Below the pieces are notes generated by a model that saw nothing but the letters and a program-made list of their open reading frames with translations, searched no databases and was not told where the DNA came from. From CAZADA01 sp964636945 (GTDB taxonomy: Bacteria; Pseudomonadota; Alphaproteobacteria; Caulobacterales; Maricaulaceae), in NCBI GenBank assembly GCA_964636945.1, contig CAZWVH010000020.1, forward strand, positions 1 to 44,406: 44,406 nucleotides of DNA. The letters run 5' to 3'. Below, one piece after another: positions 25,330 through 33,677 of the stretch; position 1 is the first letter of the stretch; every line of letters starts with the position of its first letter. The translations under genes and the position numbers were made by a program.

Positions 25330-26706
25330 TCACCGCAGCCCAGGCGCCGGCTTTTGGATTGACGACACCGCCATGAACACGCCAAGCGCTCCGGCGATGG
25401 CGATCAAGTAGGCGCCGGGGATCTCCAGCGTCCACTCTAGCACAGCCAGGCAGGCAAAATGCACTGCGATCGCTGCGCTGGCGGCCGCGTCACTGGCCTT
25501 GCCCCGCCAAAGGCCGATGAGGAACGGGACCAAAATCGCCCCGCCAATGGAGGACGCAGTGAACACCAACGCGCGCACGCCTTCCCCCGACGCGGCAAAC
25601 GCAAACGCCAGCACAGCCACCAATACCGTGGCGATGCGCGCCGTGGTCAACCGCTCTGCGGGGCTCGCGTCCGGCCGCAGGCGTTTGTGCACGTTCTCGG
25701 TAAGCACGCCGGAAGCGGCAAGGAGGGCGGAGTCCACCGTGGACAAAATCGCGGACAACAGCGCGCCGGAGAACATCACGAACAGCCAGCCGGGCGCGAT
25801 GGCGGCGGCGAGGCTTGGCAGGAACCCATCGCCTTCATCCAGCAATAAACCAAGGCTGGGCGCGATCAGGCCAAAGCCAATGGGCAAAAGGCCAACAGTC
25901 ATATAGATCAGCGAGGCCAGGATCGCGCCATTGCGGGCAGTTTTCGGGCTGCGCGCGCCCAATGTGCGCGCCAGCGCTTCTTGGGAGACGATCGAACCCA
26001 GGATCGGCACCAGCCAGATGTCCAGCCGGTCGAGCCAGCTTTCTTCCCCGCTTGAACCGAAACTCAAGCGTAGCGGATCAATCGCCGACAGCGCCGTGCT
26101 CCACCCGCCCGCCTGATGGATCATCAATCCGAACAGCACCGCCAGGCCGATAACGATCACCACGCCTTGGATCATGTCGGTGACCACATCGCCGATCATG
26201 CCGCCGAGCAGGGTGTAGGCAATCACGAGCGCCAGGCTGGCGCTGAGCGCGGTGATGAAGCCCACGCCGCTGACGCTGGAGACTATGGCCGCCAGCGCCG
26301 CCAGTTGCGCTGCAGCCCAGAGCAACGCGGAAATGGCCACCGCGGTCGCCGTCAATTGCTCCGCCACCGGCCCGAAGCGTGTACGCATATAGTCCGCGAT
26401 CGTGACAAACCCGCCGGCGCGCAGCGTGCTGGCCACCAACAGGCCGAGCACAAGAATGCCCAGGCCATAGGCAAACGGGTCGATGCGCGCTCCAGCCAGC
26501 CCCTCGTCGGCCACCGCCGCGCTGGAGGCGATGACGGCCTCGGACCCGAACCAGGTGGCGAACAAGGACATCGCAACCGCAAATAGACCCAGCCGGCGGC
26601 CGGCGATCAGATAGTCTTCGTCGGTTTTGGTGCGCCGCGCCGCCCAGGCTGCAACGCCCAGCTGCACGCCCACATAGGCCAGCACGGCAAAGGCGATCCA
26701 TGTCAT
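25330..26706 (-). CDS. Sodium:solute symporter (SSS) family transporter
   Basis: This 458-aa inner-membrane protein from ATG 26706 (GGGGGA upstream) has about 13 hydrophobic helices. It begins MTWIAFAVLAYVGVQLGVAAWAARRTKTDEDYLIAGRRLG, and the DYLIAGR segment after helix 1 is a hallmark of the family. Further on it has FATWFGSEAVIASS, the helix-5 region GGMIGDVVTDMIQG, and FSGALLSAILSTVDSALLAASG near helix 8, the sodium-binding region. Substrates of the family include proline, pantothenate, sugars and acetate, and the sequence does not settle which. A longer frame to 26805 has no added hydrophobic or family content. It is convergent with guaB. Confidence 0.9.
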   Translation of the reverse strand: MTWIAFAVLAYVGVQLGVAAWAARRTKTDEDYLIAGRRLGLFAVAMSLFATWFGSEAVIASSAAVADEGLAGARIDPFAYGLGILVLGLLVASTLRAGGFVTIADYMRTRFGPVAEQLTATAVAISALLWAAAQLAALAAIVSSVSGVGFITALSASLALVIAYTLLGGMIGDVVTDMIQGVVIVIGLAVLFGLMIHQAGGWSTALSAIDPLRLSFGSSGEESWLDRLDIWLVPILGSIVSQEALARTLGARSPKTARNGAILASLIYMTVGLLPIGFGLIAPSLGLLLDEGDGFLPSLAAAIAPGWLFVMFSGALLSAILSTVDSALLAASGVLTENVHKRLRPDASPAERLTTARIATVLVAVLAFAFAASGEGVRALVFTASSIGGAILVPFLIGLWRGKASDAAASAAIAVHFACLAVLEWTLEIPGAYLIAIAGALGVFMAVSSIQKPAPGLR

Positions 26707-26767
26707 GACGCTGTTTCCCCCGCCGCGCTGTGGCGCAAGCCCCAAAAGGCTGATAATCGATCGATCG

Positions 26768-27288
26768 TCATAAAGGTTTGACTGTCGCCAGGTAAATACA
26801 TTCAAGCGCAGTCAGCGCCGCTCGCGCCTTTGCTCTGGTGCTCGTCGCCTCGAACGCCTCCAAAATGGCCGCAGCCATGGGCCTTGGCCGATACGCGTCG
26901 TCGAACGGGGTGCAGCGCGACTGCAGGCCGTCGCCGCGCGGGTCAAACGACCGCAGCCAGGAGTGGCGGTGCGCCAAACCCGAACAAATGAGGTCGCGCA
27001 CCTGGTTTTAATCGAACATGATGTCGAGATAGGCGCGGGTCAGGTCCGCGATGCGTTGATCGCGGGTGGCGATGTCGCTGGGCAAATCGCGATCATTCAC
27101 GTGAATTTGGTGAGCACCAGATCAAGCCTCATGCTGGTGACTTCGTCCAGAAAGGCGATCCAGGCGGTCTCGTCCGCGCCCATGCCCGTCGGCGAGGGTG
27201 AGGGACTGCCACCGCCGCCACCGCTGCATGATGCGATTAATGCGCCAGACGAGAGCGCTAACATTTTTAAACGATTGAGTGTGTTCAT
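26768..27288 (-). pseudogene. Lipoprotein gene broken by a frameshift and an in-frame stop
   Basis: ATG 27288 starts a lipoprotein: MNTLNRLKMLALSSGALIASC with lipobox IASC, a glycine-serine-proline linker, then DETAWIAFLDEVTSMRLDLV, ending at TGA 27099-27097. In the frame one base away, coding resumes as HVNDRDLPSDIATRDQRIAD and runs to MFD followed by TAA. The same frame then goes on as NQVRDLICSGLAHRHSWLRS to a stop at 26768. The three pieces read as one protein of about 170 residues with a lost base near 27100 and a Tyr-type codon turned into TAA. I do not recognise the family. A truncated 63-aa lipoprotein could still be made. Confidence 0.6.
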
Positions 27289-27484
27289 TGTGCGTTGCCC
27301 CCGGAACGATTATTCGGCGTCTGATGCGCTGATGGCTACACTGTCTCATAGGCGCATCGATGAGGAAACGGTGTGAAAGGCGTGTGAAAGTCTGGGCGCT
27401 GTCAGGTTCCATTTGCGCGATTGACTCATCGCACCGGGCGCGACATGCTAAAGAACTTTAAAAAGCAAACTTGGGGTATTGGTC

Positions 27485-28039
27485 ATGCAGAAGTCATATC
27501 GGAATGCCGCCATTGCGTTCGGCGCGCTGGTGATCGCCGCGCCTGCCGTGCACGCTCAAGAGGCGGCGGAGGCCCACCCATTGGCGATGATGTTCGGCGA
27601 ATGGCGCGGAACCGCCAACGGCGTCAATCCCGACCAAAGCCGCTACACGCTGACCCAAACCGAGCGTGTCGGACCCATGTTGGGCGGCGATCTCATTGTC
27701 ATTGAAGGGCGCGGATACGACGAGGCGGGGAGCCTGGAGTTTAACGCCTTTGGCGTGATCTCACATGATGAACGCCGCGATGCGTGGGAGTTTCGTGGCT
27801 ATAATGACGGCTCGGCCGGCACTTTCGCCCTCTCCGTGCTGGAGGACGGGTTTGAGTGGGTGGTCCCCGCCGGCCCGGAGGCTAAGGTGGTCTATACGGC
27901 CACAATCGATGGCGAAACCTGGACCGAGATCGGCGTCTTTCACGGACCCGGCATGGAGCCGGTGGAGACCTTCTCCATGACGCTTACGCGCATTGGCGAC
28001 ACCGATTGGCCGGCCGGCGATCCAGTGGGCATGGAGTAG
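27485..28039 (+). CDS. Secreted beta-barrel protein, DUF1579-like
   Basis: This 184-aa protein from ATG 27485 has a signal peptide (MQKSYRNAAIAFGALVIAAPAVHAQ). The mature part starts HPLAMMFGEWRGTANGVNP and continues as a string of beta strands (ERVGPMLGGDLIVIEGRG, WEFRGYNDGSAGTFALSV, WTEIGVFHGPGMEPVETFSMTLTRI). The layout resembles the lipocalin-like DUF1579 group, which is poorly characterised. This assignment is by pattern only. A TTG six bases upstream is a less likely start. It stands alone between the lipoprotein pseudogene and the toxin-antitoxin pair. A periplasmic location is inferred. Confidence 0.7.
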   Translation: MQKSYRNAAIAFGALVIAAPAVHAQEAAEAHPLAMMFGEWRGTANGVNPDQSRYTLTQTERVGPMLGGDLIVIEGRGYDEAGSLEFNAFGVISHDERRDAWEFRGYNDGSAGTFALSVLEDGFEWVVPAGPEAKVVYTATIDGETWTEIGVFHGPGMEPVETFSMTLTRIGDTDWPAGDPVGME

Positions 28040-28104
28040 GGAGCGGTTCCGGGCGGGAATTTGGAGCTGCTTTAGCGGTGTTGGAGGTGCGCACAATCGC
28101 ACAT

Positions 28105-28413
28105 TCATTCCGCATCCACGTTCCCCGTCCAATCCTCGCGGCCATGGCGAATGCGGATGATCAGCACATCATCGCCGTGTTCGCGATCGATGATCACATG
28201 GGCTTTGAAGCGGTAAACGCGGACTGGCGGTGAAAATTCGTTGCGAAGGCGAGATATGCGAGGATTGAGTGCGATCCGATCAAACGCCTGTTCCAACTCG
28301 TCAACGTATGTATTGGCCTGTTCGATTGACCAAGTCTTAGCGGAGTAAAACCAGATCTCATCAAGATCACGAATGGCTTGTGGATAAAGTCGGTATTGAC
28401 CGCCGATTGGCAT
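28105..28413 (-). CDS. parE: ParE-family type II toxin
   Basis: This 102-aa protein is a RelE/ParE-fold toxin: YRLYPQAIRDLDEIWFYSAKTWS at the start, NPRISRLRNEF in the middle, then RVYRFKAHVIIDREHGDDVLIIRIRHGREDW, which is the usual C-terminal sheet and tail of ParE. ParE proteins poison DNA gyrase; some relatives cut mRNA on the ribosome. The ATG at 28413 shares one base with the stop of the antitoxin gene just upstream (TGATG), so the two are co-translated. Sequence looks intact. Confidence 0.9.
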   Translation of the reverse strand: MPIGGQYRLYPQAIRDLDEIWFYSAKTWSIEQANTYVDELEQAFDRIALNPRISRLRNEFSPPVRVYRFKAHVIIDREHGDDVLIIRIRHGREDWTGNVDAE

Positions 28414-28661
28414 CAAAGTTCGTCTTTGTACTTGCGCTGCATCTCGGCCACAAATGTTGAACGATCAAACTTCACTGGCTCACCACTTTCCAAGCCTTCA
28501 GTGATTTTATCTTGCAAGGCGGCGAATTTGGCGGCGCGGTCCTGATCGCGGCGGATGAGATCGCGCACATAGTCGCTGGCGTTGGCGTAACGGCCGGTTT
28601 TGGCTTGCGCCTCGACCCACTCTTTCATGGCGTCGGGCAAGGAAACATTCATGGTGGCCAT
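28413..28661 (-). CDS. parD: ParD-family antitoxin
   Basis: This 82-aa protein has an N-terminal ribbon-helix-helix DNA-binding domain (MATMNVSLPDAMKEWVEAQAKTGRYANASDYVRDLIRRDQ). A C-terminal tail (KFDRSTFVAEMQRKYKDEL) would wrap the toxin. Both halves match ParD. It is first in the operon, as usual, and would autorepress with ParE as co-repressor. A 10-bp palindrome lies 19 bp upstream of the start. Confidence 0.92.
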   Translation of the reverse strand: MATMNVSLPDAMKEWVEAQAKTGRYANASDYVRDLIRRDQDRAAKFAALQDKITEGLESGEPVKFDRSTFVAEMQRKYKDEL

Positions 28662-28680
28662 GATGCGGGCTCCGTGTGCA

Positions 28681-28690
28681 TTGGCGCCAA
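28681..28690. promoter_or_regulatory. Palindrome upstream of parDE, possible autoregulatory operator
   Basis: TTGGCGCCAA is a perfect 10-bp palindrome. Upstream of it on the reverse strand are TTGGCA and TACTAA, 15 bases apart, a weak sigma-70-like pair that would place the palindrome near the start of transcription. Ribbon-helix-helix antitoxins bind such sites. Confidence 0.4.
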
Positions 28691-28729
28691 TTTAGTAAAG
28701 TGTGACAATCTTTGCCAACTTGCAGCGCC

Positions 28730-29371
28730 TTAATCAGCCAGTGCAAAGTCGACGGTCACGATGAGATCAGCCCAAAAAATCCCAACACCGTCAATGTAGC
28801 AGGGTTGATACCTCCACTTCAGCGCATCGCGTTCGACTTGCTCGACAAAAATCGGATCTGTGCATTGCGCGCGCGGATTCTCCACAAACCCATTAGGAGC
28901 AACGTCGACTTTCACTTGGCACGTCCCCTCAATCCCAGCTTCCGCCGCAGCACTGGGATAGGTCGCGTAAAAGGAAATTGGTTGCTCGTCGCGATCGGCA
29001 ACCACACAGTCGACGTTATGAACTCCCGCAATGTCGAGATTCTTTTCCGAGTTCTTTTCGGGTAGGCGGGCGAGGATTGTTCCGTACCATACTGCTGGCG
29101 GTTGCGGTTCTGGTATATCAATCCGCGGGCGCGGCGGGATTGGGCGGTCAGCAAAAGCCTTCGCGCGGTCCAACGCGTCGCGCGAACCCTGTCGTATTGC
29201 GGTGATCTCAGCGCCCGTCGGCGCGGGTTGAGATCCAGTATCGGGGTCATCCAGCGCTTCCAACGGTGGCGCGGTCGGTGAAGGCTGAGCAAGCTGCACA
29301 GTCCCCAGCGCCAGCAGCGCCACCCCAACATCCACCGCCATCAGCGCGACGACCAATCGCGTGTGAGGCAT
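28730..29371 (-). CDS. Membrane-anchored protein with TonB C-terminal-like domain
   Basis: This 213-aa protein from ATG 29371 has one N-terminal hydrophobic segment (LVVALMAVDVGVALLALGTVQLA) and a proline-rich region (SPTAPPLEALDD and IPPRPRIDIPEPQPP). The C-terminal domain reads YPSAAAEAGIEGTCQVKVDVAPNGFVENP, then FVEQVERDALKWRYQPCYIDG. This follows the TonB_C pattern (YPxxA, G-E-G, A-x-x-W-x-Y-x-P). Between the linker and this domain are about 40 residues with a VDCVV segment, which is not usual. True TonB partners ExbB and ExbD are absent here, so it may not energise transport. The EamA gene is directly upstream on the same strand. Confidence 0.72.
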   Translation of the reverse strand: MPHTRLVVALMAVDVGVALLALGTVQLAQPSPTAPPLEALDDPDTGSQPAPTGAEITAIRQGSRDALDRAKAFADRPIPPRPRIDIPEPQPPAVWYGTILARLPEKNSEKNLDIAGVHNVDCVVADRDEQPISFYATYPSAAAEAGIEGTCQVKVDVAPNGFVENPRAQCTDPIFVEQVERDALKWRYQPCYIDGVGIFWADLIVTVDFALAD

Positions 29372-29417
29372 TTGATGAGATCTTAGCACATTGAGGAGGC
29401 GTTGGCAGGCCGAAATC

Positions 29418-30287
29418 CTACGTGTCCGCGGCGCGGATGACTGCGAAGATCCCGCCGAGAATCAACGCTGAGGCAAGGGCGAGGCGCGCGGTGATCGGCT
29501 CGGCCAAAAACAGCGCGCCGCCAAACGCTGCGATGGCGGGCACGGCGAGCTGGCACACCGAGGCTGTCATGGTGGCCAGATCGCGCAGGGTCGCGTACCA
29601 AATCACATAGCCCAAGCCGGATGTGATCGCGCCCGACGCGATGGCGAGCATGATCCCCGTAGGTGTCGCACTGGCCCAGTTTGGACCCCAGTCCGGTTGC
29701 ACCGCGAACAGCGCCAGCGCCAAGGGAATGGTGAGGGCGAAGTTTCGCGCGGTGAGGGTGGCCGGGCGCGCCGCGCCGCGTCCGAGCAATGTGTAGCCGC
29801 CCCAGGCCACGCCCGCCACGGCCATCAGTGCAGCGCCGAGCGGGGCGGGCGCGTTCACGCCTGGCGCGAGCAAATACACCAGCCCCGCAAACGCTAAGGC
29901 GAGGCCCAGCCATTGGATGGCCATCGGTTTCAGTCCGCGCGCGAGCCCCATACCGATCATGGTGATTTGCACACTGGCGAACAGGATCAGCGCGCCGGCG
30001 CCGGCGTCCAAACTGACATAGCTCAAGGAAAAGCCGACGGCGTAGATGAATAAGGCGGCCGGCGCGAGCCATGTGCGCAACGCGCCAAGATCGCCGAGCG
30101 GCGCGCCGTCCTTGCGCCGAGCGAGCACCAGAAGCGGCGCCAATGCCAAGGCGCCGGCAAACAACCGAATCTGCGCAAAACTGACCGGATCGATCGCCCC
30201 GCCCGCCAGCGCCATGCGGTTTAGAACCGAATTGGCGGCAAAAGCGATCAGGGCCAGAGTGGTGAGGGAAAATACGCGCAGAACCAT
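29418..30287 (-). CDS. EamA/DMT-family transporter
   Basis: This 289-aa protein has about ten hydrophobic helices in two repeats, each like an EamA domain. The first begins TLALIAFAANSVLNRMALAGGAIDPVSFAQIRLF and the second MAVAGVAWGGYTLLGRGAARP. The ends LVYLLAPGV and GALFLAEPITARLALASALILGG are typical of drug/metabolite exporters. The substrate is unknown. It may be cotranscribed with the TonB-like gene 46 bp downstream. It is divergent from the RsmB-like gene across 80 bp. Confidence 0.88.
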   Translation of the reverse strand: MVLRVFSLTTLALIAFAANSVLNRMALAGGAIDPVSFAQIRLFAGALALAPLLVLARRKDGAPLGDLGALRTWLAPAALFIYAVGFSLSYVSLDAGAGALILFASVQITMIGMGLARGLKPMAIQWLGLALAFAGLVYLLAPGVNAPAPLGAALMAVAGVAWGGYTLLGRGAARPATLTARNFALTIPLALALFAVQPDWGPNWASATPTGIMLAIASGAITSGLGYVIWYATLRDLATMTASVCQLAVPAIAAFGGALFLAEPITARLALASALILGGIFAVIRAADT

Positions 30288-30367
30288 GGCCTGACAGTGG
30301 CACGGGCCTTTGGCCGTGTTAAGCGGCTTGCTTTGCTGACACGCGAATATGTGGGAGGACCGCCTTT

Positions 30368-31708
30368 ATGCGCCCATCAGGACGCATTGCCGCCGCCATC
30401 GAGGTGCTTGAGGCCATGGAGGCCCAACACCGGCCGGCCAAACTGGCGTTGAAAGATTGGGGTGCGGCGCATCGGTTCGCCGGAGCGAAAGACCGGGCTT
30501 GGATTTCCGGGCTGGTGCTGGATGCATTGCGCAAAAAGCGGTCTCTGGCTTGGCGGATGGGCGATGATGGCGCGCGGGCGCTGGTGCTGGCGTGCTTGTC
30601 GTTTTCCTGGCGCTGGTCTGTGGAGGCGATCGACGAGGCGGTGGCCGAACAACCCCACGGTCCTGGCGCTTTAAGTGAGGCTGAGCGGGCGCGGCTGAAC
30701 AATCCCATTGCGTGGGACGACGCCCCAACGCCTGTGCGCGGGGATTATCCCGACTGGCTGGATGGAGAACTGACCGCTGTGTTTGGCGATGAGCGCGTGG
30801 TGGAGGGGGCGGCGCTGGCCGAACGCGCACCGGTGGATTTGCGCGTGAATACGCTCAAGACCACGCCGGACAAGGCGCTTCATGCTCTCAGTGCAGTCGG
30901 CGCGCAGCCTGGCAACATGATCACGAACGCGATGCGCATCCTCGCGCCTGAACCCGGTGAGCGGGCCGGGCATGTGGAGTCCATCCCCGCTTTCGCCAAA
31001 GGTTGGATGGAGGTGCAGGATTTGGGTAGCCAGATCGCCGCCGCCGCCGCGGGCGACATCAAGGGCGCACAAGTGCTGGACTATTGCGCTGGCGGCGGGG
31101 GGAAAACTTTGGCGCTGGCGGCCATGTCCGGCGGGACCGGGCAGGTCTACGCCTATGATACGGACGGCCGTCGCTTGGCGCCGGCGTTTGAGCGCGTGCG
31201 CCGGGCGGGGGCGCGTAATGTGCAGATCCGGTCGCCATTGGGCGAGGCATCCCATCCGCTCAGTGATTTGGTCGCCAAAATGGACGTGGTGTTCGTTGAT
31301 GCGCCGTGCACCGGCTCGGGCGTGTGGCGGCGTCAGCCGGATGCGAAATGGCGACTGACCGAGCGCGCATTGGAAACGCGCATTGCTGAGCAAACCGAGA
31401 TTCTGCAAGCCGCCTCAGCCTATGTTCGACCCGGCGGGCGCTTGGTTTATGTCACCTGTTCGCTGTTTGCCAGTGAGAACGAAGCGCGCCTTCGTGAGTT
31501 TGTATCCCGTCAGGCGGCGTTTGCGGCGATCAGCGCGCGTGAACAAATCAAGGCCTCGGGATTGGCCGGCGAAGTTAGCCTGAAACACTTGCGGGCGTGC
31601 GTCGTGGATGCGGTGACGCCAGGCGATGGCGCGGCCCTTCGCTTGTCGCCGCGCCGATCGGGGACGGACGGCTTTTTCATTAGCGTGCTTCAGCGTAAGG
31701 GGAGCTAA
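30368..31708 (+). CDS. RsmB/Sun-family RNA m5C methyltransferase
   Basis: This 446-aa protein has an N-terminal NusB-like helical part (about 1-110) and a C-terminal SAM-dependent methyltransferase. Motif I is LDYCAGGGGKTLALAAMSGG (about 237-256). The two conserved cysteines are Cys314 (DAPCTGSG) and Cys364 (YVTCSLF), needed for covalent catalysis and product release. RsmB modifies C967 of 16S rRNA. Related Nol1/Nop2 enzymes use other sites, so the target is probable rather than certain. The gene sits between guaB and guaA. Its last four bases overlap a convergent membrane protein gene. Confidence 0.9.
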   Translation: MRPSGRIAAAIEVLEAMEAQHRPAKLALKDWGAAHRFAGAKDRAWISGLVLDALRKKRSLAWRMGDDGARALVLACLSFSWRWSVEAIDEAVAEQPHGPGALSEAERARLNNPIAWDDAPTPVRGDYPDWLDGELTAVFGDERVVEGAALAERAPVDLRVNTLKTTPDKALHALSAVGAQPGNMITNAMRILAPEPGERAGHVESIPAFAKGWMEVQDLGSQIAAAAAGDIKGAQVLDYCAGGGGKTLALAAMSGGTGQVYAYDTDGRRLAPAFERVRRAGARNVQIRSPLGEASHPLSDLVAKMDVVFVDAPCTGSGVWRRQPDAKWRLTERALETRIAEQTEILQAASAYVRPGGRLVYVTCSLFASENEARLREFVSRQAAFAAISAREQIKASGLAGEVSLKHLRACVVDAVTPGDGAALRLSPRRSGTDGFFISVLQRKGS

Positions 31709-32292
31709 TCGGACTTGTTGAGACCCCGCCTTATGACCTGCTGGGCTAGAGCGAGGGCGAGCAGGCCCGGTCCTACCAAAACGAAGAATGCTGCATACGG
31801 ACGAACCGGCGGCCAAATCGGCTCCAGCAATCGATAAAGTGGCGACCAGAAATGGGTGGCGCACAGCGTCGCCTCGCGACCTTCGCACACAGAAAAATGC
31901 ACGAACAACGCCATGCCTACGGCGATAAGAAGGATAGCCAAAAAGAACGAGGCGGACCCGGCCCGTCCCGCATGAGGGCGATCTCCCGAAGCGTGGGCGC
32001 CCAATTCCGACAGCGTTTGGCGCGGTGACAGCAGGACAGCGTTGCGATGTGGCGTCGTGTAGGGTTTGTTGAGCCCCAATTCTTGGCGTAATAGGACAAT
32101 TGGGCCAGCGACCACCAGCAATAGAAACGCCGGCGGGCCGAGAGCGAGGATGAGCGCCGCGATGATGGCCGCAGGATCGCCCGACATGATATCGTCGCGC
32201 TGCAGGAGCGCCATGAGCGCGGCGACGAACACAATCCAAATCACTGATAATCCGACCCAGATTCGCACCAGCCAACGCGAGATGGGAGACAT
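31705..32292 (-). CDS. Uncharacterised four-helix membrane protein
   Basis: I do not recognise this 195-aa protein. Four hydrophobic segments are seen: WVGLSVIWIVFVAALMALL, IIAALILALGPPAFLLLVVAG, FFLAILLIAVGMALFVHF, and AAFFVLVGPGLLALALAQQVI. The loop between the second and third (about 45 residues) is polar and probably cytoplasmic. Cysteines in SVCEGREATLCATHF could form a disulfide on the outer face. The start at 32292 has GGAG seven bases upstream; a frame 11 codons longer exists without a good ribosome site. It overlaps the end of the RsmB-like gene by four bases. Confidence 0.72.
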   Translation of the reverse strand: MSPISRWLVRIWVGLSVIWIVFVAALMALLQRDDIMSGDPAAIIAALILALGPPAFLLLVVAGPIVLLRQELGLNKPYTTPHRNAVLLSPRQTLSELGAHASGDRPHAGRAGSASFFLAILLIAVGMALFVHFSVCEGREATLCATHFWSPLYRLLEPIWPPVRPYAAFFVLVGPGLLALALAQQVIRRGLNKSD

Positions 32293-32499
32293 TTCGGGCT
32301 CCAGTCTAACCAATGTGTGATTCAACCAGCCAATACCGCGATCGCCGCGATCTTTACAGTAGAAGGTGGCGGTAGCCCGTGAGAGATATCAAGCGGCTTT
32401 GGTGGATTTGCTGGACGGACACGCCTACGATCGACTAAGGGCCAGCGACTCGGCGTCTATGCGTCGAGATTGAGGCCGATTGGTTACAAGGGACTTTCA

Positions 32500-33318
32500 A
32501 TGGTTGTTGAAGCCGACATGGACAGCGAGTGGATTGAGCGCGCCGCGCTGATGGATTTGCACACGGGCGCAGATGATCGCGTGCGCGACGCGTTGGACCT
32601 GATTGGCCGTCAAATTGGCGGCGTGTTCGTCTCCTGTGCGTCTCGGATGTCCAGCCCGGGCGTTGTGATCAATCGCGCGATCGGACTGGGGTCCAATCAT
32701 CCCGCGACGTGGGAGGAGTTGGACGGTGTCTTGTCGCTCTACAATGACGAGGGCGTGGAGCGATTTTTTGTTCAAGTGGGCGCCTACGCTCAGCCAGAAG
32801 AACTGGGCGTTTGGTTGCAGTCAGCTGGCCTTGAAGAGGCGCGTGCTTGGCAAAAGTTTGCGCGCGATGACGCGCCTGCGCCGGCGATTCAATGCGACTT
32901 GGACGTCCGGCGCGTGGGCGCCGACCATGCGCGAGATTTCGGAACCATTGTCGCTGAAGCATTTGAATTGGGTAGCGCTGGTGCGGATCTGCTAGCCATG
33001 TTGCCCAGCCGTCCCTGCTGGAAGATTTTTATGAGCTTTGATGGTGATGAACCGGTGGGCGCTGGCGCCATGTTTGTGCGTGACGATACAGCCTGGCTCG
33101 ATTGGGGCGCCACATCCTATAACTATCGCGAACGTGGCAGTCAGTCGGCTTTGCTTGCCGCGCGGATTGAGGCGGCCCGGGCGGCGGGCGTGAAACGCAT
33201 GTTCACGTGCACGGGCGTTGATGTGCCGGGCGATCCACAGCATTCTTACGCCAATATTCGCCGGGTGGGTTTTGTCGAAACTGAAGTGCGCGCCAATTGG
33301 GCGCCGAAAAGGCCGTAG
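32500..33318 (+). CDS. GNAT-family N-acetyltransferase
   Basis: This 272-aa protein carries a GNAT acetyl-CoA-binding domain in its C-terminal half: GDEPVGAGAMFVRDDTAWLDWGATSYNYRERGSQSALLAARIEAARAAG, where RERGSQSALL replaces the usual R/QxxGxG/A loop. The N-terminal half (about 1-130) is similar in size to a second, degenerate GNAT repeat. The substrate is unknown. AAGGGA lies before ATG 32500; upstream starts are weaker. A small lipoprotein gene follows after 73 bp, then guaA. Confidence 0.8.
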   Translation: MVVEADMDSEWIERAALMDLHTGADDRVRDALDLIGRQIGGVFVSCASRMSSPGVVINRAIGLGSNHPATWEELDGVLSLYNDEGVERFFVQVGAYAQPEELGVWLQSAGLEEARAWQKFARDDAPAPAIQCDLDVRRVGADHARDFGTIVAEAFELGSAGADLLAMLPSRPCWKIFMSFDGDEPVGAGAMFVRDDTAWLDWGATSYNYRERGSQSALLAARIEAARAAGVKRMFTCTGVDVPGDPQHSYANIRRVGFVETEVRANWAPKRP

Positions 33319-33391
33319 ACATCAAGAGCCATGCGGCGTTCAATTGACGCGCCGTTGCTCGCGCGTTATGCGCCTGACACAGGGGATTTTC

Positions 33392-33601
33392 ATGGCGAGA
33401 TGGCGGATGAAACTGTCGGTTGTGGGCGTTGCGACTGGTTTGGTTGCGTGCGCGGCGACTGTTGATGATCCGATCGTCGAGCGCACATGGACCGACCCTT
33501 GTTACCATCCATCTGTCCCCGATCATCGCGCATGTGAGGACGCTGCGGCGCAAGACGTGGTTCTCGACGGTCCGGCTGGACCCATTGTCCTCGATGACTG
33601 A
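33392..33601 (+). CDS. Small lipoprotein
   Basis: This 69-aa protein has a basic start (MARWRMKLSVVGVATGLVAC), a lipobox LVAC with Cys20, and a short mature part of about 50 residues (ATVDDPIVERTWTDPCYHPS and so on) containing two more cysteines. AGGGGA precedes the ATG by five bases, which supports translation from 33392. It is not recognised as any family. It lies 76 bp before guaA on the same strand. Confidence 0.65.
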   Translation: MARWRMKLSVVGVATGLVACAATVDDPIVERTWTDPCYHPSVPDHRACEDAAAQDVVLDGPAGPIVLDD

Positions 33602-33677
33602 TCGCACCGTGTTGGCGGGCGCGCACAGCGCTGGTGTGCCCGCGAGCGCACGGGACACTCAGAGTAATGAGGACGTC

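Noticed and set aside
33420..33677. An 86-residue extension of GuaA
   Set aside because: GuaA starts normally at MAEHERALIVDFGSQ with a ribosome site, and the extension overlaps the small lipoprotein in another frame.
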